DNA of 64,000 bases from Enterobacter cancerogenus (GTDB lineage: Bacteria > Pseudomonadota > Gammaproteobacteria > Enterobacterales > Enterobacteriaceae), in the NCBI RefSeq assembly GCF_019047785.1, contig NZ_CP077290.1:4402001-4466000 (forward strand), written 5' to 3'. Every line of letters starts with the position of its first letter. Within the stretch, counting starts at the first letter, position 1. Below the pieces are notes generated by a model that was not told the DNA's origin, made no database searches, and saw only the letters and a program-made list of their open reading frames with translations. The position numbers and the translations under genes are program-made. Shown here piece after piece: positions 26,928 to 37,710 of this stretch.

Positions 26928-29900
26928 TTCCAGCGGCTGCGGTTCGCCGATGGTGTCGCCATAGATAAAGTCGATGCCGATGCCCGAGAGGGTATCCATC
27001 ATGATTGGTTGGTTGCAGGGGCCTGCCAGGGTTTTCATTCCCAGCCGCTGGGCGTGGCCCTGAATGATGGTCACCATCATTTCATCCATCAGGTTTCCGT
27101 GAACGTTTGACACCACGTCCGGGTCGAGCATCAGATAGTCGGCCATGTTAGCGCTGAGATGGCTAAAGAGGCTCATGTCGCGCCCCACCTGGCTTAACAC
27201 CACCCGGCAACCTGCGTGTCGCAGTTTTTGCAGACCCTGCTGCAGGTTCTCATCCGTATTGCGCAGCACCTCTGCGGAGATAATCAGGTGCAGCAGGCGG
27301 CCCGGGAATGGGCCTTTCTCCAGCAGTTCAATCAGCTCGTCTACCAGGGTGACGCTGGATAACCCGGCTTGCGAAAGCGGTAGCGCAACCCCCATCCCTT
27401 TGGCCGCTACCTGGGCAGCGTACGCGCGGAAGAACTCGCTGAAGATACGCCGGTCGAGGGCGTGAAGCAGCTCAGGCTCGGCGAGACCAGAGCGGAACGC
27501 CTGCTCCTCCTGTACTTCACCCTGGCTGGTCCACAGGCGCAGCGAGATGAGCCAGAAGTTGCTGCTCTCCGGTATGCGCGGGGAGGCAACGCTGCGGGCA
27601 ATCATCAGCAGGTGATTGTCCTTGATCATATGCCACTGCTCATCGAGCGACATCATGCTGCGCGCGCTGTGGATCCGCTCCTGCTGCGGTTCGTAAACCG
27701 TCACCACGCCACGCCCGCTGTTTTTAGAGGCATAGCAGGCGATATCGGCCTGGGACATCACCTCTGCCGCCTGATGGTTGGTCTCATCAATCAGGGTAAT
27801 GCCCGCGCTGGCGCCGATACGGTGCAGGCGGCCTTCCCACATAAAGTGATAGTTATTGATGGCGTGGATCAGCCGCCCGGTAATGTAGCGTGCGCTTTCG
27901 ATATTACAGTCCTGTAGCAGCAGACCAAACTCATCGCCCCCCAGACGGGCAAGAACGTCGCTGGAGCGAAGCATGGTCAGCATCAATGATGACAGCTCAC
28001 GAAGCAGGGCGTCGCCCGCGGCATGGCCTGCGGTATCGTTGACGGCTTTGAAGCGGTCAAGATCGATGAAAATCAGGGCATGGCGCTGGCGCGTCTCCTG
28101 CACGGTCTGGATCAGGCGCTTAAGATGGGTTTCGAAACTGACGCGGTTAGCCAGATGCGTGAGCGCGTCATGGGAGGCGCTGTAGCTCAGCTGGCGCAGC
28201 ATTTTGCGTGATTCGGTCACATCCTGAATAACCAGCACCGAGCCAATGGCCTGCCCGTCCAGCGTGCTGAGGGGCGTGATGCTGTAGTGGATGTCGAAGC
28301 TGCCGCCGTTGCGGCAGTTGAGTACCACGTCCTGCTCGATATCGGAACGGGACATATCGCCGCTGTGGATGTTTTCCATCAGCGGGCCTTTCTCACCGAA
28401 GGTGATGTGCAGCACGTTCAGAATCGGCTGCCCGATGGCCTCGGACTGGGGCCAGCCGCTCATCTTCTCGGCCACCGGGTTCATAAAGGTCACGTTCATG
28501 TCGACGTCGGTGCAGAGCACGGCCTCGCCGATGGAGTCGAGCGTAATGTGCAGACGCTCTTTTTCCTGGAACAGCGCCTCGTTAAGCTGCTTGACCTCGG
28601 TCATGTCCATGTTAACGCCGAGCAGACGCTCCACTTCACCCTGCTTGTTCAGTACCCGGTTGGCCAGGGAGCGAATATGGCGCACCCCCTCTTTGACACG
28701 AATACGGAATTCGAGCTTAAACGGCATGCGCGCCTTCAGGGAGTCGCGGATCACCTGTTCCGCATGGGCGCGGTCCTCAGGCACAATCGACGCATTCCAC
28801 AGTTGCCAGGTGGGCTTGATGTGGGGCGGGATCTCATACAGTTCGAACATCCGCTTATCCCAGCTGATGACGTCCGGCTGCAAATCCCATTCCCAGATCC
28901 CAATTCCGCCCGCTTCATTCGCCAGGGTAATACGCTCCATCAGGCGCTTATTGACCCATTCGGTATGCTTGAGATCGTTAATGTCTTCAATCTGGGCGAT
29001 AAAGTAGAGCGGGGTGCCGTCGGCGTGGCGTACGACAGAGACGGCAAGTAGCGCCCAGACCACTTCCCCGTCGCGGGTGTAGTAACGCTTCTCGAGGCTG
29101 TAGTTGTTGATATCCCCGTTGACCAGCTGATCGAGCTGTTCGATATCAGAGTGTAAATCCTCCGGCCAGGTGAGCTGCTGGAACGTCATCGACTGAAGCT
29201 CCGTCTGGCTGTAGCCGAGAAAGTTGCACAGCGCCTTGTTGGCCTGCAGCCACTGGCCGTCGATGCCCACCAGCGCCATGCCGATGGCGGAGTACTCCAT
29301 TGCATTGCGAAAACGTTCTTCACTCTCGGTAATGTGCTTGCGCTCGGCGCGGAAGGCATACATCACCATTGTCATCACGTTGGCAGGCAGTAACATCATC
29401 AGAAACGGCAGCCACGGCGCGTTGAGCATGGCGCTGGCGTTCGGCGTTGCTACCGGGGTGGGGTTTTGCGCCATCATCAGGGAGACCATCATGACGGTGA
29501 CCAGGAATACCAGAAACGCTTCCACGCGCGGAAGGCGGACCGCGCTCCACATCAGCAGGACAATCACACAGGTAAAGGGCCACGGCAGCCAGTTCATGGC
29601 AGCCCAGCTCAGAACCAGCGTTACCGCCATGGTGACCAGAGTTTCCAGCAGCAGCTGCGGGTCGCGGTGGCGCAGGAGATAGTGCGGTTTGAACAGCAGC
29701 CCTAATGGCACCAGCGCCAGCGCGCCGATTGATTCGGAAACCACCCACACCAGAAAATTACGCAGCGGCTCAGGTCCGGGCGCCAGAAAATGGATTAACA
29801 CGCCCCCTGTCAGCGGCGGGATCAGGGCGCTGCCTATCGCCAGACGCACCCAGTCATTCAAGTTTTGTAGCGGGTTATACCATGGCAGCAGCTTACGCAG

Positions 29901-30221
29901 CAGCAGTGCGCCGATGCAGGCCTCAATAATATTGACGGAGGTATAAATGAAGCTAACGGATCCCCACGAAAAGAGCATCCATGAGGCCAGGACATTCCCG
30001 AATGAACAGGCGAGGGCAATACCCGGCCACATCTTCCCGGCATGACGATAAAACGCCACCGTCATAATAGAGGTAGGGAACCATAACGGCGCGAGCAGGG
30101 TGCCGAAACGGGTGAGTTCCAGGGAAAATAGGGTAAAAATAAACGTGACCAGACCCAGACAGACAAGTCGCAGTAAAGGATGTTGGGTGGTAATCAAAAC
30201 CCGCTGGTATTGTTTATTCAT
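26892..30221 (-). CDS. dgcE: Diguanylate cyclase DgcE (YegE)
   Basis: A 1109-residue membrane-bound signalling protein. An N-terminal MASE1-type membrane domain (about 15-300, eight or more spans) is followed by three PAS regions (about 300-670), a GGDEF domain with intact GGDEF at 761-765, and a C-terminal EAL-like domain (about 860-1100) without the EAL motif and other metal ligands, so probably inactive as a phosphodiesterase. It makes c-di-GMP. In E. coli it feeds the csgD/curli and cellulose decision. The gene is divergent from udk. Confidence 0.92.
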   Translation of the reverse strand: MNKQYQRVLITTQHPLLRLVCLGLVTFIFTLFSLELTRFGTLLAPLWFPTSIMTVAFYRHAGKMWPGIALACSFGNVLASWMLFSWGSVSFIYTSVNIIEACIGALLLRKLLPWYNPLQNLNDWVRLAIGSALIPPLTGGVLIHFLAPGPEPLRNFLVWVVSESIGALALVPLGLLFKPHYLLRHRDPQLLLETLVTMAVTLVLSWAAMNWLPWPFTCVIVLLMWSAVRLPRVEAFLVFLVTVMMVSLMMAQNPTPVATPNASAMLNAPWLPFLMMLLPANVMTMVMYAFRAERKHITESEERFRNAMEYSAIGMALVGIDGQWLQANKALCNFLGYSQTELQSMTFQQLTWPEDLHSDIEQLDQLVNGDINNYSLEKRYYTRDGEVVWALLAVSVVRHADGTPLYFIAQIEDINDLKHTEWVNKRLMERITLANEAGGIGIWEWDLQPDVISWDKRMFELYEIPPHIKPTWQLWNASIVPEDRAHAEQVIRDSLKARMPFKLEFRIRVKEGVRHIRSLANRVLNKQGEVERLLGVNMDMTEVKQLNEALFQEKERLHITLDSIGEAVLCTDVDMNVTFMNPVAEKMSGWPQSEAIGQPILNVLHITFGEKGPLMENIHSGDMSRSDIEQDVVLNCRNGGSFDIHYSITPLSTLDGQAIGSVLVIQDVTESRKMLRQLSYSASHDALTHLANRVSFETHLKRLIQTVQETRQRHALIFIDLDRFKAVNDTAGHAAGDALLRELSSLMLTMLRSSDVLARLGGDEFGLLLQDCNIESARYITGRLIHAINNYHFMWEGRLHRIGASAGITLIDETNHQAAEVMSQADIACYASKNSGRGVVTVYEPQQERIHSARSMMSLDEQWHMIKDNHLLMIARSVASPRIPESSNFWLISLRLWTSQGEVQEEQAFRSGLAEPELLHALDRRIFSEFFRAYAAQVAAKGMGVALPLSQAGLSSVTLVDELIELLEKGPFPGRLLHLIISAEVLRNTDENLQQGLQKLRHAGCRVVLSQVGRDMSLFSHLSANMADYLMLDPDVVSNVHGNLMDEMMVTIIQGHAQRLGMKTLAGPCNQPIMMDTLSGIGIDFIYGDTIGEPQPLELLLNTSYFAIN

Positions 30222-30563
30222 TACCGCTTTATCCCGAGACGCCAGGTCGCCAGGAGCGATGTCCGGACGCGAGAAATTAAGAATTTGGTTTATGCTAGTA
30301 CAAACAATTTACAATTCATATGCTGACTGCTCAGATTTTGACATCATAGACTTATTAAATAGTTACTCGCCAAAAAATTCCCGTTAAACGACCAAAAAGT
30401 GGTCATTTAAATTTCACTCAGGGAGAAAAAGCGACTTTGGAGGCTCTCTCGCATTACCTGCGGTTTCGACTGGTATCACGCCTGCGAAATCCCTATAATT
30501 GCCGCGTTTGACGCTCCGGCGTCGTCCTTCCTTAACATCCAGGTTAATCAGGTCGCTAAATTT
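30222..30563. promoter_or_regulatory. Divergent promoter region between dgcE and udk
   Basis: This 342-base gap holds promoters for both genes. For udk, TATAAT (30494-30499) is a perfect -10, with CTGGTA-like sequence about 18 bases upstream as a weak -35 and a GC-rich discriminator (GCCGCG) just after. On the other side the sequence is AT-rich (30285-30420), suiting a stress-type promoter for dgcE, but no clear pair was found. No coding region was recognised. Confidence 0.5.
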
Positions 30564-31205
30564 ATGACTGATAAGTCTCATCAGTGCGTCATTATAGGCA
30601 TCGCCGGCGCATCGGCTTCAGGTAAAAGTCTTATTGCCAGTACGCTGTATCGCGAACTGCGTGAACAGGTTGGTGATGAGCATATCGGCGTCATTCCCGA
30701 AGATTGCTATTACAAAGATCAATCCCATCTGTCGATGGAAGAGCGCGTAAAGACTAATTACGACCACCCTAATGCCATGGATCACAGCCTGCTGTTCCAG
30801 CACTTAGAAGCGCTGAAAAGCGGCAAGGCTATTGAATTGCCTGTTTACAGCTACGTAGAACATACCCGCTTAAAAGAGACCGTTCGCATTGAGCCGAAGA
30901 AGGTCATCATCCTTGAAGGGATCCTGCTGTTAACGGACGCGCGGCTGCGCGAGTCGATGAACTTCTCTATTTTTGTCGATACCCCGCTGGACATCTGCCT
31001 GATGCGCCGTATTAAGCGTGACGTCAACGAGCGCGGGCGTTCTATGGACTCCGTGATGGCACAGTATCAGAAAACCGTGCGTCCAATGTTCCTGCAGTTT
31101 ATCGACCCATCCAAGCAATACGCCGATATTATCGTGCCTCGTGGCGGTAAAAACCGTATTGCCATTGATATCTTAAAAGCGAAAATCAGTCAGTTTTTTG
31201 AATAA
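30564..31205 (+). CDS. udk: Uridine/cytidine kinase
   Basis: A 213-residue P-loop kinase that phosphorylates uridine and cytidine with GTP or ATP in pyrimidine salvage. The Walker A GASASGKS (15-22) and the conserved [17 protein letters not shown] and YVEHTR segments are all present. Length equals E. coli Udk. It is followed by dcd and asmA in the same direction. Confidence 0.96.
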   Translation: MTDKSHQCVIIGIAGASASGKSLIASTLYRELREQVGDEHIGVIPEDCYYKDQSHLSMEERVKTNYDHPNAMDHSLLFQHLEALKSGKAIELPVYSYVEHTRLKETVRIEPKKVIILEGILLLTDARLRESMNFSIFVDTPLDICLMRRIKRDVNERGRSMDSVMAQYQKTVRPMFLQFIDPSKQYADIIVPRGGKNRIAIDILKAKISQFFE

Positions 31206-31295
31206 GCCGCGCGAATTGTGTACCGTTCAGAGATAACCTGGTTTGCCCTGAGCCGATAGCGCCTCAGGGTACGATGCACGAAAGGAGAAAGTGCC

Positions 31296-31877
31296 ATGCG
31301 TCTTTGTGACCGCGATATAGAAGCCTGGCTGGATGAAGGCCGCCTGTCTATCACCCCGCGTCCGCCAGTTGAGCGCATTAACGGCGTGACGGTCGATGTG
31401 CGTCTGGGGAATAAGTTTCGCACCTTTAGCGGCCATACGGCGCCGTTTATCGACCTGAGCGGGCCGAAAGACGAGGTGAGCGCGGCGCTGGACCGCGTGA
31501 TGAGCGACGAAATTGTCCTCGACGAGGGTGAGGCGTTTTATCTGCATCCGGGTGAACTGGCGCTGGCCGTGACGTTTGAATCAGTCACGCTGCCTGCCGA
31601 TCTGGTGGGCTGGCTCGATGGCCGCTCCTCGCTGGCGCGTCTGGGTTTGATGGTGCACGTAACGGCGCACCGCATCGATCCGGGCTGGTCAGGCCGTATT
31701 GTGCTGGAGTTCTTCAATGCGGGTAAACTCCCGCTCGCGCTGCGTCCGGGCATGATGATCGGTGCGCTGAGCTTTGAACCGCTGACAGGCCCGGCGGATC
31801 GTCCTTATAATCGCCGTCAGGATGCAAAATATCGCGACCAGCAGGGTGCGGTTGCCAGTCGTATTGATAAAGACTGA
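31296..31877 (+). CDS. dcd: dCTP deaminase
   Basis: A 193-residue Dcd, which deaminates dCTP to dUTP to supply dTTP synthesis. The catalytic core is [13 protein letters not shown] (109-121) followed by [14 protein letters not shown] with Glu138 as the general base, the same position as in E. coli. AGGAG precedes the ATG at the usual distance. It follows udk by 90 bases and precedes asmA by 22, so the three may form an operon. Confidence 0.96.
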   Translation: MRLCDRDIEAWLDEGRLSITPRPPVERINGVTVDVRLGNKFRTFSGHTAPFIDLSGPKDEVSAALDRVMSDEIVLDEGEAFYLHPGELALAVTFESVTLPADLVGWLDGRSSLARLGLMVHVTAHRIDPGWSGRIVLEFFNAGKLPLALRPGMMIGALSFEPLTGPADRPYNRRQDAKYRDQQGAVASRIDKD

Positions 31878-31899
31878 TTGTTAGACCATTGAGGATGCC

Positions 31900-33750
31900 A
31901 TGAGAAGAGTTCTGACAACGCTGATGATTTTGCTGGTGGTTCTGGTTGCTGGCCTTTCGGCGTTGGTACTGCTGGTTAACCCGAATGACTTCCGTGCCTA
32001 TATGGTGCGTCAGGTCGAAGCGCGCAGTGGTTACGAACTTAAGCTGGACGGGCCGCTGCGCTGGCACGTCTGGCCGCAGCTGAGCATTCTCTCCGGGCGC
32101 ATGTCGCTGACTGCGCCAGGGGCATCACAGCCGTTGGTGGCGGCCGACAACATGCGACTTGATGTCGCGCTGATCCCGCTTTTCTCCCATCAGCTTCAGG
32201 TTGATCGGGTGATGCTGAAAGGGGCGGTGATCCAGCTTACGCCGCAAAGCGAAGCGGTCCGTCAGCCTGACGCGCCGGTTGCCCCGCACGAAAATACCTT
32301 GCCCGACGTGCCGTCCGATGCCGGCTGGTCGTTTGACATCGCCAACCTGAAAATTGCCGACAGCGTGCTGGTTTTCCAGCATGAAGATGATGAGCAGGTT
32401 ACCGTGCGCAATATCAGCCTGACGATGGAGCAGGACGCGAACCACATTGCGACCATGGCGTTTTCCGGGCGTATCAACCGCGACCAGCGCGATCTGACGT
32501 TGTCGATGGATGCCAACGTAAATGCGTCGGACTATCCGCACCAGTTGACTGCCGATATCCGCCAGCTGAACTGGCAACTCACCGGCGCCGACCTGCCGAC
32601 CAAAGGCATTGCCGGCCAGGGGACCTTGCAGGCCATCTGGCAGGAAGAACACAAACAGCTGCAGCTCAATAACCTTAACCTGCAGGCCAATGACAGCAGC
32701 ATGAAAGGGCAGGCGAGCGTGACCCTGGCTGAGGAGCCGAAGTGGGTTCTGGATTTGCAGTTTGACACGCTGAATCTTGAAAACCTGCTTCCAACACAGC
32801 CCGCCAGCACGGCTGATGACGGTGCGGCGCAAAACGCTCAGAGCCAGGCGATGAAGCCGCGGCCAGTGATTTCATCTAATCTCGATCAGCCTGACTATAA
32901 CGGCCTGCGCGGTTTTACCGCCGATATTCTGCTAAAAGCTAACCGGCTTCGCTGGCGCGGCATTGAGTTTACCGACGTCAGTAGCCAGATGTTCAATCAC
33001 AATGGATTGCTGGTCATCTCCGAGCTGGGCGGCAATATGGGGGCAGGACATGTGTCGCTGCCGGGTACGCTGGATGTGCGTAAAGACACGGCCAGCGCCG
33101 CGTTCCAGCCGCGCCTGGATAATGTCGAAATCGGCACCATTCTGAACGCCTTTAACTACCCGATTTCGCTGACCGGACAGATGTCGCTGGCGGGGGATTT
33201 CGCCGGCACGAAAATTGACGCCGACGCGTTCCGCCATAACTGGCAGGGCCAGGCGCACGTTGAGCTGAAAGACACCCGCATGGAAGGCCTCAACTTCCAG
33301 CAACTGGTCCAGCAGGCGGTTGAGCGCAGCAGTAACGTTAAGGCGAATGAAAACTACGACAGCGCGACACGTCTTGATAACTTCACAAGCGATCTGACCC
33401 TGGATAACGGGCAGCTGTCGCTGAATGAGATGCAGGGCACCTCGTCGATGCTGGCGCTCACCGGTGAGGGCAAGATGGATCTGGTGAAAGAGACGGCTGA
33501 CACCCGGTTTAACGTCCGCGTGCTCTCCGGCTGGGAAGGCGAGGGTGAACTGATTGATTTCCTCAAAGCGACGCCAGTCCCACTGCACGTCTACGGAAAA
33601 TGGCAGGCGCTAAATTACAGCCTGCAGGTTGATCAAATTCTGCGTAAGCACCTTCAGGATGAAGCCAAACGTCGGCTGAACGACTGGGCGGATCGCAACA
33701 AGGATTCGCAAAACGGTAAGGACGTGAAAAAGCTGTTAGATAAGCTTTGA
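31900..33750 (+). CDS. asmA: AsmA-family outer-membrane assembly protein
   Basis: A 616-residue protein with one N-terminal membrane anchor (about 7-27) and a large periplasmic beta-rich body of the AsmA type, ending in a charged tail (NDWADRNKDSQNGKDVKKL). In E. coli AsmA influences outer-membrane protein assembly and lipopolysaccharide levels; the family is now viewed as bridge-like lipid transport proteins. The gene ends before a REP/terminator pair shared with yegH. Confidence 0.94.
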   Translation: MRRVLTTLMILLVVLVAGLSALVLLVNPNDFRAYMVRQVEARSGYELKLDGPLRWHVWPQLSILSGRMSLTAPGASQPLVAADNMRLDVALIPLFSHQLQVDRVMLKGAVIQLTPQSEAVRQPDAPVAPHENTLPDVPSDAGWSFDIANLKIADSVLVFQHEDDEQVTVRNISLTMEQDANHIATMAFSGRINRDQRDLTLSMDANVNASDYPHQLTADIRQLNWQLTGADLPTKGIAGQGTLQAIWQEEHKQLQLNNLNLQANDSSMKGQASVTLAEEPKWVLDLQFDTLNLENLLPTQPASTADDGAAQNAQSQAMKPRPVISSNLDQPDYNGLRGFTADILLKANRLRWRGIEFTDVSSQMFNHNGLLVISELGGNMGAGHVSLPGTLDVRKDTASAAFQPRLDNVEIGTILNAFNYPISLTGQMSLAGDFAGTKIDADAFRHNWQGQAHVELKDTRMEGLNFQQLVQQAVERSSNVKANENYDSATRLDNFTSDLTLDNGQLSLNEMQGTSSMLALTGEGKMDLVKETADTRFNVRVLSGWEGEGELIDFLKATPVPLHVYGKWQALNYSLQVDQILRKHLQDEAKRRLNDWADRNKDSQNGKDVKKLLDKL

Positions 33751-33760
33751 GAGTGTTAGT

Positions 33761-33842
33761 GCCGGGTGGCGGCTACGCCTTACCCGGCCTGTAAAATCCG
33801 TAAATCGCAGGCCGGGTAAGCGAAACGCTATCCGGCTTTTTT
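33761..33842 (+). terminator. REP palindrome and rho-independent terminator after asmA
   Basis: GCCGGGTGGCGGCTACGCC...ACCCGGCC (33761-33789) is a REP unit. The second unit, GCCGGGTAAGCG with loop AAA and CGCTATCCGGC (33811-33836), is followed by six T on the plus strand, so it can serve as the asmA terminator. It abuts the yegH stop on the other strand. Confidence 0.8.
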
Positions 33843-35424
33843 ATACCTCAAAATCCAGCTCATCCTCGCTACGTAGCGGTATCAGCTGCACCTTCTGCAC
33901 GCGATGGCTTTCAACCTGAAGCGTTTTGATCAAGTAATCTCCTACCTGCACCTCTTCGCCTGGCGTCGGAATGCGCTGGAGATACTCCATCAACAATCCT
34001 GCAATGGTGTGGTATTCACGCTTCTCATCCAGCGGCAGCGGAACAAACTGCACCAGGTCCTCAAGCGGCATATGGCCGTTTGCCGTCCAGGTGCCGTCGG
34101 CATTCTTCTGGATATCGTGACGCGCATCGATTTCATCCACTTCGTTAGGCAGATTGCCGGCGATCGTTTCCATCACGTCGCTCAGCGTCACTAAACCTTC
34201 AACGGACCCAAACTCATCCACCACAAAGGCAAAGTGAGTGCGCGCGTTGCGGAACTGCTCAAGGGCGGACAGTAACGGCAGCGCCTCCGGGAACACCAGC
34301 GGCTGGCGGACCAGCACACGCAGGTTGAGCGGCTCGCCGTGCAGTTGCTGTTGCAGCAGGTCGATGATGTGTACCACGCCGAGCAGCTCTTCTTCCTCGT
34401 CGCCCCCGGTCACCACCACGCGGGTGTGCTGGTTTTTATCCAGCAGGGCGCGGATCTGCTCTTCCGGGGCCGTCAGGTCGACATGTTCGATGTCATGACG
34501 GGAGGTCATGATGCTGCTGACCGAGCGCTGGTTAAGGTTCAGCACGCGCTCAATCATGCGCCGTTCCTGCGGGTTAAAGATCTGCCCGTCGCTGTGGTCG
34601 GCAAGCAGCGCGGCGGACTCGGCGTCCAGTTCTGCATCCTCTTTTCGTCCGCTGAGCAGGCGCATCACCGTATCGGCGGTGCGCTGACGCAGGGTCTGAT
34701 TAGCGGAGAGAAAGCGGCGACGGTTGAAAATCGCCAGCTGGTTAAGGGATTCGATCATCACCGAGAACCCAATTGCGGCGTACAGATACCCCTTCGGAAT
34801 ATGGAAGCCAAAGCCGTCGGCCACCAGGCTAAAGCCGATCATCAGCAGGAAGCTCAGGCAGAGAATAACGATGGTCGGGTGGCTGTTCACAAAGCGGGTC
34901 AGCGCCTTGCTTGCCATGATCATCAGCGTAATAGCAATGATTACGGCGGCCATCATCACCGCGAGGTGGTCTACCATGCCGACGGCGGTAATGACCGAGT
35001 CCAGCGAGAAGACGGCATCCAGCACCACGATTTGCGCCACCACCGGCCAGAATTTTGCCCCGCGACGCTGGGTCGGGTTGTCATGGTCTTTCCCTTCAAG
35101 CCGCTCGTTAAGCTCGACGGTGGCTTTGAACAGCAGGAACAGCCCGCCGAATAGCATGATCAGATCGCGGGCGCTGAAGCTCAGGCCGTAAACCGTAAAC
35201 AGCGGCGTGGTGAGAGTGACCAGCCAGGAGATGGAGGCCAGCAGCAGCAAACGCATCACCATCGCCAGCACCAGCCCCGTGACGCGCGCACGGTCGCGCT
35301 GCGAAGGCGGTAATTTTTCGGCAAGGATGGCGATAAAGACCAGATTATCAATACCGAGCACTAATTCGATGACGACCAGCGTAACCAGCCCGGCCCAGAT
35401 TGACGGATCGGCAATCCATTCCAT
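33841..35424 (-). CDS. yegH: TerC-family membrane protein with CBS domains, YegH
   Basis: A 527-residue protein. Residues about 1-240 form a TerC-like membrane domain with seven or so spans ([38 protein letters not shown] with the paired acidic residues). Residues about 290-430 are a CBS pair ([34 protein letters not shown]). Residues about 440-527 are a CorC/HlyC transporter-associated domain. Metal-ion transport or homeostasis is likely by family; the specific role is unknown. It is divergent from wza. Confidence 0.9.
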   Translation of the reverse strand: MEWIADPSIWAGLVTLVVIELVLGIDNLVFIAILAEKLPPSQRDRARVTGLVLAMVMRLLLLASISWLVTLTTPLFTVYGLSFSARDLIMLFGGLFLLFKATVELNERLEGKDHDNPTQRRGAKFWPVVAQIVVLDAVFSLDSVITAVGMVDHLAVMMAAVIIAITLMIMASKALTRFVNSHPTIVILCLSFLLMIGFSLVADGFGFHIPKGYLYAAIGFSVMIESLNQLAIFNRRRFLSANQTLRQRTADTVMRLLSGRKEDAELDAESAALLADHSDGQIFNPQERRMIERVLNLNQRSVSSIMTSRHDIEHVDLTAPEEQIRALLDKNQHTRVVVTGGDEEEELLGVVHIIDLLQQQLHGEPLNLRVLVRQPLVFPEALPLLSALEQFRNARTHFAFVVDEFGSVEGLVTLSDVMETIAGNLPNEVDEIDARHDIQKNADGTWTANGHMPLEDLVQFVPLPLDEKREYHTIAGLLMEYLQRIPTPGEEVQVGDYLIKTLQVESHRVQKVQLIPLRSEDELDFEV

Positions 35425-35901
35425 AGTAATAGCAATACCTTCTGTTATATGACTAATGTCACATTGCGATCATGGATAAAGCTGACCAAAAATGCAATGG
35501 CAGGCTGAGATTTCTCTTAATCGATAACCAAAAAAATGAACAACATGCGGGAGGGTGTAAATAAGTGTAGTGCGGGGTTTTGATTATCGGAGACGTTATT
35601 TAGGATATATCGCACTGAGTGGTTTTATTCGATATTTTGTCAATATAAAGAAATTCCTAAAACCTTAAAAATTTGCTCTTAATATTAATCTTAAAAACTG
35701 TTATTCAGACGGTTGTCTCCTTGCCTGCTATTAGGTTAGCTGCAACAATTCTCCCAGCATCAAATGTTAAAACTTCTTGCTGCTATTTTTGTTTCGGTAT
35801 TCAGGGAATGGAAATGTTTATCCGTCATAGGTTTTTCATGACCGATATATTTTCCCTGAAGCCATGTCCAAGAGGGTGTCTATCCATAACATATTGTTTA
35901 G
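35425..35901 (+). promoter_or_regulatory. Upstream part of the colanic acid operon leader with promoter area
   Basis: Long AT-rich intergenic region upstream of wza. It contains an RcsAB-like box (35646-35659) and, downstream of it, AT-rich -10-like sequence TAATAT (35680-35685), so transcription probably starts near 35692. A short open frame at 35673-35936 overlaps this regulatory DNA and is not called. The 35425-35640 part, next to the yegH start, must hold the yegH promoter. Confidence 0.5.
35646..35659 (+). promoter_or_regulatory. RcsAB box of the colanic acid operon
   Basis: TAAAGAAATTCCTA matches the published RcsAB consensus (TAAGAATATTCCTA, from memory) at 11 of 14 positions. It lies about 45 bases before the probable start site of the wza transcript, as expected for Rcs-phosphorelay activation of colanic acid genes. 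Confidence 0.7.
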
Positions 35902-35940
35902 TCAGTGGATTGGTAACTGAAAGCCAAGGGCGGTAGCGTG
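35902..35940 (+). promoter_or_regulatory. JUMPStart/ops element before wza
   Basis: The 39-base JUMPStart region ends in a perfect ops core GGCGGTAGCGTG (35929-35940). RfaH is recruited to RNA polymerase paused at ops and suppresses early termination in long polysaccharide operons. The element lies about 180 bases upstream of wza, inside the transcribed leader. Confidence 0.9.
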
Positions 35941-36118
35941 CCTGAAGGCGTGTAAAACAGCCTCAATTATTCTGTCAATAGCCAATGGATGAATACGGTT
36001 TTTTTAGGACAGATGCCAGTTATATTTCAAATTGATTAACTGCATGCTGAATGCCAAAACGACCCGCGCTTATTTAATTTGCACAGGATAATTACTCTGC
36101 CAAAGTGATAAATAATCA

Positions 36119-37258
36119 ATGATGAAATCCAAAATGAAATTGATGCCATTATTGGTGTCTGTGACCTTGATGAGTGGTTGCACGGTCTTTCCCGGCAGCA
36201 ATATGTCCACATCGGGCAAGGATGTGATTAAACAACAGGATGCCGATTTCGATCTCGACAAAATGGTCAATGTTTATCCCCTGACCCCGCGTCTGGTCGA
36301 ACAATTACGTCCGCGTCCGAATGTTGCCCAGCCGAATATGTCTCTGGACCAGGAAATCGCCAATTATGAGTATCGCGTGGGGCCGGGTGACGTGATTAGC
36401 GTTACCGTCTGGGATCACCCTGAACTCACCACCCCGGCGGGCCAGTACCGCAGCTCAAGCGATACCGGGAACTGGGTCCAGTCCGATGGCACCATGTTCT
36501 ATCCGTACATTGGCAAAGTGCATGTTGTCGGCAAAACGCTTGCCGAGATCCGTAGTGATATTACCAGCCGCTTAGCGCAGTACATTGCTGACCCGCAGGT
36601 GGACGTTAATATCGCCGCATTCCGCTCGCAGAAAGCCTACATCTCCGGCCAGGTGAACAAATCCGGCCAGCAGGCCATCACCAACGTGCCGCTCACCGTT
36701 CTGGATGCCATCAATGCTGCGGGCGGCTTAACCGATGGTGCCGACTGGCGCAACGTCGTGCTGACCCACGAAGGCAAAGAGCAGCGCATTTCGCTGCAGG
36801 CGCTGATGCAAAACGGCGACCTGACCCAGAACCGCCTGCTTTATCCGGGCGATATTCTGTACGTGCCGCGTAACGACGATCTGAAAGTCTTCGTCATGGG
36901 TGAAGTGAAGAAACAGAGCACCCTCAAAATGGACTTCAGCGGCATGACCCTGACCGAAGCGCTGGGCAATGCGGAAGGCATCGATCTGACCTCCTCCAAC
37001 GCCAGCGGCATCTTCGTGATCCGTCCGCTGAAAGGCGAGGGCAGCGCGAAAGGCAAGATTGCCAATATCTACCAGCTGGATATGTCCGATGCGACATCGC
37101 TGGTCATGGCCACCGAGTTCCGCCTCCAGCCATACGATGTGGTCTATGTCACCACCGCGCCGGTTGCCCGCTGGAACCGTCTGATCAACCAGTTGCTGCC
37201 AACCATCAGTGGCGTTCGCTACATGACGGATACGGCGCGCGACATTCACACCTGGTAA
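36119..37258 (+). CDS. wza: Outer-membrane polysaccharide export lipoprotein Wza
   Basis: A 379-residue lipoprotein with lipobox LMSGC (acylated Cys21). The polysaccharide-export domain (about 85-170, [20 protein letters not shown]) and two SLBB domains follow, and a C-terminal amphipathic helix ([19 protein letters not shown]) forms the octameric outer-membrane pore. Wza is the exit channel for colanic acid and pairs with Wzc. It is the first gene of the operon, six bases before wzb. Confidence 0.96.
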   Translation: MMKSKMKLMPLLVSVTLMSGCTVFPGSNMSTSGKDVIKQQDADFDLDKMVNVYPLTPRLVEQLRPRPNVAQPNMSLDQEIANYEYRVGPGDVISVTVWDHPELTTPAGQYRSSSDTGNWVQSDGTMFYPYIGKVHVVGKTLAEIRSDITSRLAQYIADPQVDVNIAAFRSQKAYISGQVNKSGQQAITNVPLTVLDAINAAGGLTDGADWRNVVLTHEGKEQRISLQALMQNGDLTQNRLLYPGDILYVPRNDDLKVFVMGEVKKQSTLKMDFSGMTLTEALGNAEGIDLTSSNASGIFVIRPLKGEGSAKGKIANIYQLDMSDATSLVMATEFRLQPYDVVYVTTAPVARWNRLINQLLPTISGVRYMTDTARDIHTW

Positions 37259-37264
37259 TCCGCG

Positions 37265-37708
37265 ATGTTTAACAAAATTTTAGTGGTGTGTGTGGGGAAC
37301 ATTTGCCGTTCCCCCACGGCTGAACGCCTGCTGAAACAGTATCAGCCTGATCTCACGGTGGAGTCCGCAGGGCTGGGTGCGCTGGTCGGTAAAGGGGCCG
37401 ACGAACGTGCCACCCACGTTGCCCTGGATCATAACCTCTCCCTCGACGGGCATATCGCCCGTCAGGTCACGGGCCGGATGTGCCGCGAGTATGACCTGAT
37501 CCTCGCGATGGAAAAACGCCATATTCATGCGCTGTGCGACATCGCCCCGGAGATGCGCGGCAAGGTGATGCTGTTTGGTCACTGGGACAATGAACGCGAG
37601 ATCCCCGATCCGTATCGCAAGAGCCGTGAGGCATTTGAGGCGGTGTACACCTTACTTGACCAGTCTGCCCGTCAGTGGGCGCAGGCACTGAAAGCTCAGC
37701 AGGGATAA
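37265..37708 (+). CDS. wzb: Low-molecular-weight protein tyrosine phosphatase Wzb
   Basis: A 147-residue cytosolic phosphatase that dephosphorylates the tyrosine-rich tail of Wzc, a cycle required for polymer export. The P-loop CVGNICRS (9-16) gives the C-X5-R motif with nucleophile Cys9 and Arg15. The general acid lies in the DPYRKS segment near residue 117. It is two bases from wzc. Confidence 0.95.
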   Translation: MFNKILVVCVGNICRSPTAERLLKQYQPDLTVESAGLGALVGKGADERATHVALDHNLSLDGHIARQVTGRMCREYDLILAMEKRHIHALCDIAPEMRGKVMLFGHWDNEREIPDPYRKSREAFEAVYTLLDQSARQWAQALKAQQG

Positions 37709-37710
37709 CA

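Noticed and set aside
35673-35936. An 87-codon plus-strand frame in the colanic acid leader
   Set aside because: It lies between the RcsAB box and ops in a regulatory leader and has no good start signal. A leader peptide cannot be excluded but is not supported.
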